A DNA stretch of 64,000 nt from Centropus unirufus (Eukaryota; Chordata; Aves; Cuculiformes; Centropidae). Both the position numbers and the translations under genes were made by a program. The notes under the pieces were generated by a model that was given only the letters and a program-made list of their open reading frames with translations, was not told where the DNA came from and made no database searches. The stretch covers positions 2,583,538-2,647,537 of the forward strand of contig VYZI01000101.1 in NCBI GenBank assembly GCA_013397695.1, written 5' to 3'. This document shows positions 12,201 to 25,200 of the stretch, one piece after another; the first letter of the stretch is position 1, and each line of letters begins with the position of its first letter.

Positions 12201-14634
12201 CGCTATACAAGACCTGAGTGATACGTTAGACTAGAAGCGTTGCCCATATTTTCAACTGTTTAAATAAAAATGTATCTAAGTTCAAACAAATGAAACTGTT
12301 GTTAGGATGTGATGAAGGACAACACTTCAAAGTGCTTTTACGAGCTTAAGATTTAGCAGAAGTGAGGCAAATCCAGAATTTCCCTGACCAGACCTCAGCA
12401 CCTGCCTTTGGCTTTTGCAGGTCAGAGGCTGCATGAGGTGATGCACACACTGCCCATTGAAAAAACAAATGTCATCCACCCAGTGGAACACAGGCTGAAA
12501 TAGGGCAAGAGCTGCTGTGGCTTGCTTCTGATTTACAAGACATTAGCCATTAGTTAACACATGATGGAAAAGCAGATTTTTTTTCTTAAGATAATTTATC
12601 TTTTGTTTTTTATATTCTAGCTTTAAATTAATCCATTTAAGACTAAAATCTAAAACTTGAACCTTTTAAATTACTTTTGAGATTATCGTCTGATTATATG
12701 TTGAATTGGTCTTGTCAGCACTGAGTTTGGAAAAAAATACAAATTAAACAGAGGGCTTTATTGGATTTTATACAGCTACAACCCATGTAATTTCCATCTA
12801 AATCTGTCAAGGACTACTATGTGATCCTCATTTAAGAATGCTTCCAATTACCAAGACATTTCCATCTTAATGCAGCTGGAGAAAGTATTTACCAAAAAAA
12901 ATCTTCAAATCATCATTCAAAATGATGCTGTAAGCTAAGCAGTTGTGCTCAGCTATTCACTTCATAGGAAATTATGATCTGCAATGTCTTATCATAAAGG
13001 GAAATACGTAAGAAAAGCAGTGGGGAGGTATGTTGACCTGAAGTAAAACCCGAAAAAAGTACTATTGCTCAAAAAGGACTCTGTGGAGGCCAATGTAATT
13101 CTCTTTTGTAAAGTGATTTAACAAGGGGCAATTTAGCCACAAAACCGCATCTCAGGAGGTTCAGACAGCAGGAAAACTCTTTCACTTAATTGTTACACAG
13201 CAATGGAACAAACCACCCGGACAGATTTGGAACTCTTCATTCCCAGTTTAATACTCAGCTAGGCAAAGACCTTCTTGGTCTCATTTTGTCCTGACTACAG
13301 CTCTGCTTTGAGCAGGATGGCTAGATGACCTCCAGAGGTCCCCTCTCCATAATCCTATGAAGCTGACAAGATTTCTTTGCCATTATTCAGTATCAGATAG
13401 CTTTTTTTTTTTTCCCTCACAATTCTTTCCTCTCCTTTTCTCCATCCTCTCTAAAGGGCAAGCAAACACTTCCCCAAAGGTTGTTCATTCCATTCAATTC
13501 CTAACAGCAACTATCGGATGCCTCTTCTGTTTTCCTATACCTGCCAACACATTTTACGATGAGGAAGATGGCAACTCAACTCAGTTATCGCTACAAATAA
13601 TTCCAGCTGATGGCTCTTCACTGGGATCAGAAAGTTGGATGCAATTTAACACCTCCCAGCAAACCATGCATGGATATCCCCTCGATATTGACTTCCAGTT
13701 TTCACCCCAGGAGTTTGTGCTCTCTGCCACAGATTCGGGAGGATTGGCTGCCTGGCAATCCTTCACCATTGAGCTTCTGAAGCCCACCACCATACCGTGC
13801 CACCTCTACACCATCAGAACAAAAAACAGCTACTACTCTTTCCTGAGAGACAGGAAAAGGATCAGTTTGTTTCTGGAGAAGCTCTCCCTCTATTTGAACT
13901 CCAGCAGTCCCAAAGGTATCACGGTGACCGCTCTCAAACCCGGCTCCACAGTGATCTCATGGTATAACAGTTCATTGTGTACAGGTACCAACAGATCTTC
14001 CAGCGGGTGTGCAAAAGATGAAATCTGGGAAGCTCTAGAGAAATTAAGAATGCCCAGTGGGTATGTCAGCCCACGCTTTGTCCAAGCAATGTCGCCAGAA
14101 TACAAAATTGATGTAATTTTCAACATTTCATATGGTGAAGTCTGCGTTTACACTACAAAGCCGTTCCATGAGTCTTTCAATGGTACTACTGTGCCTACAC
14201 GGCAAGGCAAGAATGACTCCACGATTAGGAAGACCCCAACTGCCTTACTAAGCAGTCTTTGCACCAGTGTTGTGATGGTTCTGATAATACTGGCTTATTG
14301 GTTTTGCAAGCAGCGCAGGAAGATTCTTGGATCACAGTTTGTAACATTTCAGAGAAGCTCCCAGTTAAGCCATGCTGATGTGGAACTGGATGCCCTGAAA
14401 CCTCGCAAAGCACCTGTACACGAGTGCAGGACTTCACCTTCACCGCAGGTATGGATACCACCTTCCGTATCACTTGCTTCCCAGAAGCAGTATTCTGCAC
14501 CAGCAAGACTATCTCACATCATACCGTCTTTCCAGCCGCCAAAATACCAACTCCCTCCCTGTTATCAAGAGGGGGCAACTACTTGGAATGACCAGGGCAA
14601 TACCCACAGACCCAAGCCAAGAACTTTTAAATGA
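6222..14634 (+). CDS. dystroglycan-like transmembrane protein (DAG1 paralog), five coding exons
   Basis: Coding exons: 6222-6428, 6874-7106, 7889-9675, 10749-10889, 13457-14634. All junctions are AG/GT and phases agree (0, 2, 1, 1), giving 1,181 residues; human DAG1 is about 895. Order: signal peptide (start MQVLATLPLLFAL); cadherin-like domain (residues ~45-140, motifs GIPD and LPKWLDF); alpha N-terminal domain with Cys151 and Cys236; furin-type site RRQRR at 283-287; Ser/Thr/Pro-rich mucin region ~288-800; second cadherin-like domain (FYDEEDG at 822-828); SEA-like fold with Gly952-Ser953 where dystroglycan self-cleaves; Cys974 and Cys1019; membrane helix ~1052-1073; tail with PPCY at 1156-1159, fitting the PPxY motif by which beta-dystroglycan binds dystrophin. 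Inferred role: cell-surface matrix receptor linked to dystrophin-type proteins. It is not DAG1 itself: sequence is diverged and the mucin region enlarged. The start may instead be an in-frame ATG at 6147. Confidence 0.88.
9840..10165 (+). mobile_element. ancient CR1-like LINE remnant
   Basis: The stretch has scattered words of the CR1 3' half (gtgcccagttctgg, a frame of short blocks, then a tract recalling the end of ORF2) but no clear 3' terminus. It lies in the intron between the third and fourth coding exons of the dystroglycan-like gene. Heavily diverged; could be chance. Confidence 0.3.
11620..11811 (+). other. possible cassette exon of dystroglycan-like gene
   Basis: Between an AG ending at 11619 and a GTAACA donor at 11812 lies a 192-nt open stretch. 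It would enter in phase 1 and leave in phase 1, exactly like the neighbouring fourth exon, so it could be included without breaking the frame. The translation contains TFPVVPANL, faintly like FPIPANTF in the fifth exon. The acceptor pyrimidine tract is poor, so this is only a candidate. Confidence 0.2.
13130..13361 (+). mobile_element. CR1 LINE fragment, sense
   Basis: A diverged CR1 3' end: 'gatgacctccagaggtcccct' style block followed by the terminal aatcctatgaa. It ends about 95 bases before the acceptor of the last coding exon of the dystroglycan-like gene, next to the long pyrimidine tract at 13401-13456. Confidence 0.65.
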
Positions 14635-16293
14635 TATTCAGAGAGAATCTATATATAAAAAAATACAACTTGTACTAGAATGTATTATCTTTATTACTCA
14701 AAAAAGCCCAAAGGTGTTACTGATTTTGTAACTTCTCAATTTAAAGCAAAACACCGTTCACCTTTGCCTGATGAAGGGGCAGCAACAAAAATCAGAACCC
14801 TGGAAGTACGTACAACAAAAGCAATGAGTATGGCAGGTAAAGGAATCTATAGATGAGGTGGGAAGAGCCACCTGCCTGTATGAGTCTTGTATACCAGGCT
14901 GATGCTGGTGGGAATGAGGGGTCACAGCCAGTCCCGAGTAGAACTAACTCCATTATGACTCCCTGATTCATAAATACACATTTTACATGGAGCAGGCAGA
15001 ACTGTCAGAAGGACCATCAAAAAACGTGATGTTTCCACTGAAATTAAAAAATGCCAGTCTCTAGGAAATTCTGGAAATGTAGATGGGCATTTTAAAAAAA
15101 ATGCACTCAGTAATTGTCCCCCTCTCACAAGTGACATTGCCTCCCTCCAAAAATATTCCTGGTTTCTATTAAATACATAACACATAGCACTCAAGGGCAT
15201 CACTAGCTAATTACATGAAACTCTTCCTGTCAGGCAATTATGTAACATACTTTTAAAATATATTTTAAAATTACAGGCTTACTTTCATACAGTAAAATTG
15301 TTTCCATTGTCTGTTTCCATCCATGACAGTTTAGGGACCATAGAGAAGAAAGTGTGTTAATACAGTTGTGAGTAGCTTTTCAAATACTTTTATAACCTTT
15401 CAGTTTAACAGATGAACATATACAAGATGGAACCCATACCTTAATTATGGATTAAACTACTTAATCCTTAATTTTAATCTGTAAGCTATTTTAGAACTGA
15501 GGAAATCTTCCTCGAACCTAAAGCAGAATGTGAAATAAGTCAAAAGTATCACCAGCACCACCACATAGAAAGGAAAAGAGATGCACGTAGAAGGTACCTT
15601 CCAGAATTGCCGCAGGACTTACCTGGAGAAGGTGGATGGCCACGAGTCTCCGACCACTGGCACCGCAACTCTGGAGACCCAAGTTCACCTAAGCTATCTA
15701 GGAACAAGCACTCAAGGGGTAACTCTCCTGTCAGGGTGTGCTCTGGCTAACCTGGCATGTAGGGGCCACCTGCTCTGATGAACTCTTGACTAAGCAGGAG
15801 GTACGGAAGCCACCCTGTGCACGAGGCAATCCAACCACCACAAATCCTGCTCTATCACAGTGAGCAGACACTGGAAAGCAGTGAGTGAGGCAAAGAATAG
15901 CTTTGGCAGCCTTAAGAACGCAGGCACAAATATGTACGCTTACCCTAAGGAAGACAGAACTGGATCCAGTTTGGGAGCAGACTGCTAGCCAGTCCAAAGG
16001 GACACCATCCCAGGGATAGAGCTGGGAATGGTCCACAATGGGGAGATGAAAACAGCTCTCCTGTGGACCACTTTTATGTTGCAGTGCAGGTATCTGCAAA
16101 CAACCAAATGCACAAAGTACCAACACAGGTCCCTGCAGCCTCTGCTGGTTTTGCCTTCCCTCCAAACTTAAGCTTCACTCCAATAATTCCAACACCACAG
16201 CTCAGACTGTAGTCATGGCATAGAGAGAATTTGAACAGCTGACTAAGCACAAGAGTACCGAGGGCTACAGGACCAAAGTAACTGGGGATTAAA

Positions 16294-16340
16294 TTGTATT
16301 TGGGTATAGATGTATTTGGGTATATTGTATTTGGGTGTAG
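16294..16340. repeat. short tandem repeat, about 15-bp unit, three copies
   Basis: Three copies of a unit containing tgtatttgggt(a/g)ta follow one another. Confidence 0.8.
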
Positions 16341-16463
16341 ACTGAACACGTACAATCCACCTCTGGACACATTTGTGGGAGCAGGTGAACACACACAAGT
16401 TCCCTGTGTGTGAGATGTCGCCAACATGTTGCGCTCTTTTTCAGGGACAGCAGCTGCTCTGTG

Positions 16464-16531
16464 AATGTGACAGCAGTGGCTGGATGTGACAGGAATGTGA
16501 CAGGATGTGACAGTGGCTGAATGTGACAGGA
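16464..16531. repeat. short tandem repeat of atgtgacag
   Basis: Five copies of atgtgacag occur in under 70 bases, at irregular spacing; two larger sub-units share the interspersed word cagtggctg(g/a). Confidence 0.8.
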
Positions 16532-17852
16532 TTTATACCTTCATGCATGAATGAGTACAGCTTGTCTGAGTTTACAGTGTTGAATAGCTCTTTGGATAAA
16601 CCCAGATTCCCCTAGATGACTACTTATAACGCTTTCCAGAAGCCATCCTGCTATAAAACCAGCTCTAGAAGTTCGATGTAAAATTCAACAGAGCAGCAGG
16701 TTTTTTTTTGCTGCAATCAATACTCCAGATATACGATGGGCAATAGGTGAATGTATAGGATCACTGCAGGAAATATCAGCCCTTGGAAGCGCCTCACATC
16801 TCAGCAAGGCTCTTGGGGTTCTTAGAACGAAGGCCCACACCCACAGTCAACCACCCTGGAGAATCAAGCTACATTCATTTGGTCACTTAACAGTCTTACC
16901 TGGCAGGTGTTATAAAAGTGGAGAATGCAGCGAGTGAACAAACTAAAAAACATCTTTAATAGCAGGTGCGGTATTTTTCTTTTCCTCTCATACAGTATTT
17001 ATCCCTTGTGCCTATTTATGGACTGCAGCTGAATATTAATGGCACATCAGGAGCTGCAACACCCACGTTTCCCCAAGGAACAGGATAAGCTTTTCAGCTG
17101 TACTTCTCCAAACTAGCAACACATTGCAGAAAGCTGATGTGTTGTCCCCACTCCTTGGGTTCCAGATTTTAAAACTCCCTTAGTAAACAATCGAAATATC
17201 CAGACTGATATGCAGCACAACCTCATTAAAAAAAAAAACAGAAATGTATTAGAAACAATAATCCCACATTAGGTCTTCTCTCCCTCAGAATAGATCAAGG
17301 AATGTGATGATGCAGGGCATTCTACTTTTCATTAAGCAGTGAAAATAAAAGTCTTCAGACTTTAGGAGCTCCAAAAATCACACCCTGGTTCTGTAAAAGC
17401 TACCTAATTTTTACAATGATTAAAAAAATACTTTCATGCAAGCACTCTCATCACTCTGTAAAAACGTTTCCAGAATCACTCAACAGAAAGGACTCCTGCA
17501 TCACAGTGTCTAAATAACCACCTTGAGTATTTCAACACAGCTGAATAAAGGACTCCGCCACCAATGTAAGCAACGAATACTTGCAGGATATTTGTGTTCA
17601 GATCCAGCTGACCCAAACTCTGGTATTTAAAGTTTCAAGTGAACAAGAATATATTTAGTTTTAGAAAAGCTCATAAAGAGGTGCCTTAAATAAACTTAAA
17701 TGATAACATACCAAATCTGGGAGACCTTCGATTGCTTATGTCAACTAGAATAAGGAAATAGATGCAGATCAGAGGGAGACCGATATACTTGGAGAGCTTT
17801 GCCATTCATCTTCCCGTAGCCCACTCAAGTTGGCCCATTGTATGGACCCTGC

Positions 17853-18500
17853 ATGTCATGGGTTAATGGCTCAAGCAGGTGATGACCCCCTCCCCAGTGG
17901 CGAGAGCAGAGGTACTGGAGAGCATGTCAGGACCTACTCAGTGTGGGGGGGTTGTCCAGGCTTGTTACCTCCCCCACCACCTCCCTCTGGTGAGCAGCAG
18001 GGACAGAGAGCTTAAAAATCCCCGTGAAAGCCTGCAACGGTGTGGACACCCACCACCTTCTGGAGCTGCTGGATAAAGAACTGTTGCAACACAGGGTATC
18101 TCTCATCTTTCCTCCTCCCCTCTTCCTCCTTGCAGTTTTGATTTCAGTTCTGCCACCAGCAGCATGCGGGCTCTCCATGCCACTTTTCCAGTTGGGTTAA
18201 AATGGTTAAGCAAATTGTTAAATGTCACCTGTCATTGCCGAGTGACAGGCTGTTCCAGTAACCTCTGCTGCACATGCATTGTTTGTTTGAATCCAGGGCA
18301 TGCATCTTATTTAGTAAAAATATTATTTACACCCTCCTCCTGAGTGATTTGTGTCTCTCTGGCGCTGCGCCGGGATAAAGAGCTCACTCTTAAAAGCACG
18401 TTGTGACACCCTTCAGGAAGCCAACACAAAACCGTACCGGGGTTTAGCACACAGACACTGGGGGAGTGAGCTTTCTCCTCTCCTCTCTCTACTCAAATAA
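17853..18500 (+). mobile_element. LTR-like element, uncertain
   Basis: Starts tgtcatgggttaatgg, recalling the TGTCATGGTTTAA start of many avian ERV LTRs. About 160 bases on there is a TATA-like gcttaaaaat and then ggataaag, which could be a poly(A) signal. I could not find a matching 3' end or target-site duplication, and 18500 is approximate. No coding remnant is visible. Confidence 0.3.
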
Positions 18501-18644
18501 ACTGAAGCCTGATGATCTACTATGTAATTTCACAGCCATTAATATTTGCAAGTGTCCCCATGATGTTCAAAAAGCAGAGACCTAAACCCACAGACATCTT
18601 ACAGGGCATATTTCATCAAAAATAATTTCATTAATAGCAAAATT

Positions 18645-18650
18645 TTTATT
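18645..18650 (-). terminator. INTS13: candidate INTS13 poly(A) signal
   Basis: AATAAA on the minus strand about 620 bases after the INTS13 stop. An ATTAAA at 19106-19111, about 160 bases after the stop, is an alternative. No transcript data are available to choose. Confidence 0.4.
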
Positions 18651-19268
18651 TTACTTTCACTTACAAACAAAGACTGAACTCCAGCACAACAACCTGAAAG
18701 TTCTGGCATTCTAAAGATAATTTCTAGTAAATTTCTAAAAGTTCTTAAACCTTACCTGTAAACCCACCCACCCACTCTCGCATTGCTTAGTCTGAAACCA
18801 AGACTGTCATACTCTCAGCTCAGTGTGCAGTGTTTTCCATAATTTTGGACTCCTGAGGAAGTTTCATATAAATAAAAGGACAAATGAACCAACAGTAACA
18901 ATGCTCCCAGTTAATTATCAATTATTTGAATTTTTTTCAGTCATCCCTGATTTTGAAATATTAAACAACATGGATGGGAAAGGACTTCAAACTCAGACCA
19001 ACATTTTTCATTTTTTCATTTAAGTCTGTGGCAGCAGAGGTTTTCTTCCTCCTAAAAGCATTGCAGTAAGATACTTCTGGACAGCTCCCATTTGCACACT
19101 ACTCATTTAATGTGATATGTAGATTTCATAGCAAAAAAAAATAGAAAAATGTAAAATCCAATCTAACCAGAGCTATACAATTGTACTGGAATGGCACCCA
19201 ATATCAATTCCAGCATGAAATATTTTTGCAATTTGGCCAAGTTTTGTCCAAAGAAACAAGATTAATCA

Positions 19269-22200
19269 TCACTGCCGGCCTGCTTTTCCATTTTCTGTCG
19301 TTTCCATTCTGAAATAAAAGACAACAATTGCTCAATTAGTTATTGGAAATACAAGCAACAGATTGAGAAAAAAATAAGACTAGTTAATACATATTTTTAT
19401 GTCACTAACCGACCTGTCTCTCCCTGCCCCTAACATACACCATAATGTCTCCTAAATATTTCTTTAAGCACTAATCAGTAAATAGAAGGAAAGATTTCTG
19501 CAAAGAAACTTCCAAGAACAGCCCCAAAAAGCTCTGCGTTATCAACCCCTGCAAAAGACAAAAGCCTGTGCTCATGTGACCCCTGAGGCCATTTCTATAA
19601 CTTGGACTTCAGGAGTTTGTTTTAAGGTCTTCATTTTCACTCCTCTTACACTGATCATTCGCTACTACCACTTTATTAAAGTGGACGTTGGTTTGGTTTT
19701 TCAATACTTTCTGGTCTAATAGAAGAGACAGACTCTAATCTACTTCAATATAGCACAGCATAAGGTTCAACCCCACTAGGACTGACAGTATTCTTCCATC
19801 AGCCATTCCTTTGGAAGTTGAAGGAAGCAGACCAGCACAAGAAATCCCTACTTAGCTACTGCTTAACTCTATGAGTTTTGCCACAAGGGTAATCACTAAA
19901 GCAAGAGGAAGACCATTTATCAGCAATTCAACATTTCTCAGCACAGATGCGAACAACTGAAAAGCAAACACTACTGTAGCTCTCCGTCAATACTGAGACA
20001 CAAAGGAACGCAGTTACACATTTTAATCCTGTAACTGAAGTATTTCTCCATGCTGCATTTTGACTACTGCTGACACGTTTGTAGTGATCCAGTTACTGAT
20101 ACAAACCCATTTTCTTCTTTCAGATGTTGATACAACTCAGCTTTATTGTTGACAGAGTTCAAACGACCAATGAATTCCTGATGTTTCCTAGAGTTAGCAG
20201 TATTAATCCTGTTGCTCCATAAGGAGAGCAAGGACATTGGCCCTAAAATTGCAAGTAAAAAGAGTGTAAGCAATTTGATTTCTGAATCTTTAAACGTTAC
20301 ATCATTACAAAGGCTTAGAAGAAATTACAGACTGTGGGAGTGCATTTCAAACCCACTACAATTAACCAACTTTATAAGAGAAGCCAAATAAATACAAAAA
20401 ATGCATAGTGACAACAACTGAGCAGTTGCTCCATACGGGATTGTAGTTGCTTCAAATGCAGGATATGGGCATCAGCTCAGCCTTTGTGACATAACAGCTC
20501 ACAGCAAGGAAGTCAGCGAGAACTGCACATTCCAGCAACTACATTATTAAGGGATGTTGATAGTTATTAGTCAGGAGACAGTGATTTCTCACACCTGCCC
20601 TTAAAGAGCATTTCTGACATGCAGCACCTCAAACAGCACCAGCAGAACTTTGTCCAACCCCAAGTCAACCCAAGCGCCTATCAGTAGGCACTCTTTCTAT
20701 ACAGACCCGTTGAGGTTAATCAATGTATTTATTAAGAATTTCTCAACACTGAACATTTAATTAAAAATCACCATCTTTGACCTCACTTTACTTCATGAAG
20801 AGTCATTTCATCACTTCAGAAAATACAGTCTGATACAACAATTGCTATCTTTAAAAAAGAATTTGTTGCAATCCTGGTTTACCTTTTGCCTTTTCAACTG
20901 GGGGTGTTTCATCCATTGTAATAAGAGGCTTTTTATTGGGTGGCTCAGGAGAGTCAGGGGAATCTTTGATAACTTCAGCTTCCGCTAGTTCTTCTTTTTC
21001 ACGATCCAAAAGACCTTTTAACCTTTTTTGAGAAGGAAGGAAAACAGTGCAGCAAAATATGTTAGAGCAGTACATGTGATTCTCAACACCATTCTATATT
21101 CCTCAAAGTTATAAACAACCCATAAGAAAATTTCTTTTGAACAGTTGGAATGGGTGAAAAAAAAAAACTAGGGAAGACTAGCCAAATAATCCTCTAGATA
21201 AGTCCCTAAATCAAGGGGAGGATCTTAAAATATATTCACTTAACTTAGCAGTATTTATATTGGAGTTGTTGAGACAGCTGATCATTCTAAATGTTGAAGG
21301 GAAGAATAAGTTGAACAAATACCACTTAATTTCCTATTTTCCACAGCAATTCAGACCTTTTCGATATGAAATAAGTCCCCATTTTTGTTCCACATGTGAC
21401 AGTAAAAGCAGCTGTAGGGACAGACTTGATATATATGCAGGAAGGCAAGAAAGGTCATAGAGCACAGCGACAGTAAAGCAGCTGAAAAAGGTCCTTCTAT
21501 CCCAAACCATCCCATCATGCAGAAAGCATGTAAATTAAGCTTGGTACCAGGAGGAGGTTTTGATCTCTTTCGAATTTTAGTTTGAAACAGAAGAGACTGA
21601 CAGATGCTCACCACTTAGACAAGCTAGAGTAACAGGACGTAGAGACTGTAGCTATACAGACAATCAGCCTTGATGTTCAGCTAAAAATCAAAGCCAAATC
21701 AATCTGGATTGCTGATCTACTTGAACACTAAACTATCCACAGCTCGCAAGAATATAACTGCCTGCCTCACGTTTTCAGTCTTGCTTTATATTTCTAAGAA
21801 AAAGCAGTTTACTCTCCCCCTCTTTGAAGCAGGGCAGGACAAGAATTATTACGCTGGAGTTTTATTTCACTTTAGAAAATGTACCTTTCTGACTCTTGCC
21901 ATGGCTTATCAGATTCGTAATCTTTGCCCAACTTCTCTGACTTGTCTTCTTTGTCTTCTCTCTTTCTACCTCGCTTCTTGCGCTCCTCTTCTTCTGGGGG
22001 TTTGCTTCTGCAAGCCATCAAACATTCTAAGACTCGCTGGTGTTTGTCAGAGTTGTTGATGTGCGCTCGTACCAGGGTCTCCAATTCATTCCACATAATC
22101 CGGTACTGTTCATCTCTAAGCAAGGCCAGATAAAGCATTACATAGAGCACAGATCACCATTGAATAAATTAAGGTTAAAAATCAGACCCTAAGGAAACAA

Positions 22201-25200
22201 AAAAACACCCCCACACCCCAAAATAACTCTGAAGTGATCCTCTGTCCTCTTGTACTGGACGTATATCCGCCTAGGATTACTCAACCCTTGAAACATTAAA
22301 CCACATTGCGTGTAACATTTCCAAAGTAAGATCCAGGGTAAATTTTAACTGAAATACACTACATCCACTGAAATAAAATCCTCCATTTCCACAAGATCCT
22401 GCTGCCAAGAGGCACTGCTGAATCCTCAGGTGTTTGTTAGCTACACAATGTCAGGATATTACTTGTATTCTTGTACAGGAGAGTTACTCATGTCCTGACA
22501 TGCAAATTACTATTTAATTCTTTGGATAAAAATAAATCAGAAAAAAATAATTGTACAATGCTATTGTAAACTTCCAGTCGTGGGCAAATCATCTGTAGTT
22601 GAATTTCTTTTCATCCTCTTCTTGGAAATACAACGCACACATCACTACGGGATATTAGGACATTCTATTCTTATTTGAGTAGCCCACAATTAAATGCAAT
22701 TCAGAAGGATTTAACTATTCTAAGATAACCCCACTTTAAAGTATCACTCATTTATAATAAGCTTAAGTTTCCCTTTTTATTAATTTGGAATTACTTCATC
22801 TCTCCGAGATGGCATCCAACTCATCTTCTTGAGAACTACCTTTGTTTTCCTATTTTTTAACATACAATTCTTGGGTAATAAAACGATGGGGATTTTTTCC
22901 TAACACACAGCATTGCCAGCACTGTGATGGCCCCTGAGCGACGCAGGCAAAGCACTCACAGTATTTGTTCTGCGGATGTACAGCATTTCACTTACTACAC
23001 ACTTCCTCTGGCCAAATTTAAAAATAAATGGTAGGAAAACAATGTCAACAAAAATATTTCTGAAAATAAGCCCAGCACCAACACAAAGAGATGTGCATGT
23101 AACCTTTTTGGACCCTTTCCTCTGGTACCAACTGTTGAAATTGGCAGCGGATCATTTTTCCTCTCCATATCTACCAAATTGTATATGGTTTTTTGACAGT
23201 TCAGAACATCCTCGTCAGTCATTGCTTCTTTTACAATCACACTGGCTAACGGCACCACCTGCAAGGCAAAACCAAAGTCAACAAGAAGATCTGTGAAGGT
23301 CACAGGAGAGAAAGAGGAAACAATGAAATCAAAGACAATGGAACCAGGGAACAACAAAAAAGCCAGCCCCTCTTCTCTTCAATGTGGTAATAAATCTGAG
23401 CAGGTATAAACAGAAGCATGTTTGCCTTCCTCAGCAGCACTGAGTCAAGTCCAAATATTCCACCCTATTTAGATGACATTCCAACAATCTATGGACATTA
23501 ATACATCACACTTAAATGAAAATAAAATCAAAAAGCAAGTGATTTTGCGGCAAGTGATTTATCACAAGACAGAGTTAGTATTTCTAGGTGAAACTTTATC
23601 TAGAACAGAACGGGAGGTTACAAACCCCCGGTTACTTACAGCTTGCATGTTGAAGATGGTAGTCTGAGAGATAATCATAGGCCAGTAACGAGTGTGTTTC
23701 TCTAATTGATCTTTTGCACGTTCCAATGGAATTTCAAGACTTCCATCCATCTTATATCTGGGCTCTAGAAAAGGAGTTAATCTGTTTTCCCTCATAAATT
23801 CACCAAAATCCTAATGGTAACCAAACAAGATACAATTAGGCATTTCTCTAAAAAAAAGTAACTTTCACTGAATGGGCAAAACAGCAGTCTTACTCATCAC
23901 TGACCATGTTTCACCCCCACCACTCAATCTGACCCTAACAACCAGGGCCCCCTTTCTAACTTCTAGACGCACATTATTCAAGGTGACCACAAAAAATTTT
24001 CACAAAAATATGGGTTAAAAACAGATAAAAGTTTTCTGACAAGGAAGGTTTCTGAATGTACAAGGCATTTCATGTATTGTAAGAGTTTTCTGGAAACCAT
24101 TTCTGCTTCTTTACAACAGATACAAAGGCTGTGTTGAAAAAAATAAAAGGAAAAAAACAAAATGAATGCCAGCTGATTGTCTGCACCATATCCAGGGTTC
24201 AAAGCTGACAGTTCATCCTTATTTTTATTGTCCAAACCACTGACGTGCAACATATCCTTCTGACAATAAGCAGGATGTAGTCCTACGTGTATTCAAGCCC
24301 ACAGAAAAAACTTGCCAAGAGAAATGTTATGCTAGAATCGGAACAAGCTTCAAATGCTCGTAGTGTGTAAGGAGGCAAGGGATTGCTTGACACAAAGTGT
24401 TCTCTGAAGCAGGCATGACCATAACCAGTGTTCTGGGCTAAATCTGTACCAGCAATACAAAGAAAAGCAGTTTGACCATGCAATCCCCCCAGCTCTCCAG
24501 CAAACATGCCAACTTGTCCTTTACACATTTATTGCACTGCATCTCTTGTCATCTGAGATGGGGGAGAAGCAGGGGAGAAGAATCTTACTGTAATCCGGTA
24601 GTCAGTGACTCTTCCCCCACACCCTTCGCTAATTGATGGGGGATCTTCTAGAATTGAGCGCGAGCTGCTCAGTACGTGCAGAAAAATTTCTCCTCCGTGG
24701 CTGCTGAGCATGTGACTGATTACTTTAGAGCCAGATTTGCGTGGTTGTTCCAACAAAACAGAACGACCTGTTGGAAAAGAGACGTGGTTCACAAGTTACT
24801 GCGTGCTGCAATTTTACATTAAAAGCTATAAACATACACAATACGGGGTGAATGAGAAACACCACTCTCCTCAAAGTATTTACTCCATCTCTTTACTCCG
24901 AACAATGTCACATGCTCTTAAATTTTACACAGGAAGCTCAAAAAGCCTCTTCTCCTGGACCAACCTATTACTTTCTCTGCAGGATATTATTCTTAGGAAA
25001 TTTCAGACTGCATTGAATATTAAACTCAGTTGGCCCTGCTGCTGAAACTCCCTCATTAAAAGCAACTTCTAAACAAAATAACCTACTTGAGAATAAAGGT
25101 ATCACCTGATACTATTTTTAATGCTTAAAATGAATACTGGTTATCAAGAGTGAGAAGTAAAAGCGTCTTTGCCTTATTTCTAGCAAAATACACTAAGCAT

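Larger units (their letters stand above)
14635..17850. other. 3' flank of dystroglycan-like gene; no gene seen
   Basis: This holds the 3'UTR of the dystroglycan-like gene, whose end I could not fix: no consensus AATAAA lies close to the stop, and the nearest clear ones are around 17,344 and 17,544. Two short tandem repeats (16,294-16,340 and 16,464-16,531) are listed separately. No coding exon is supported. Confidence 0.5.
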
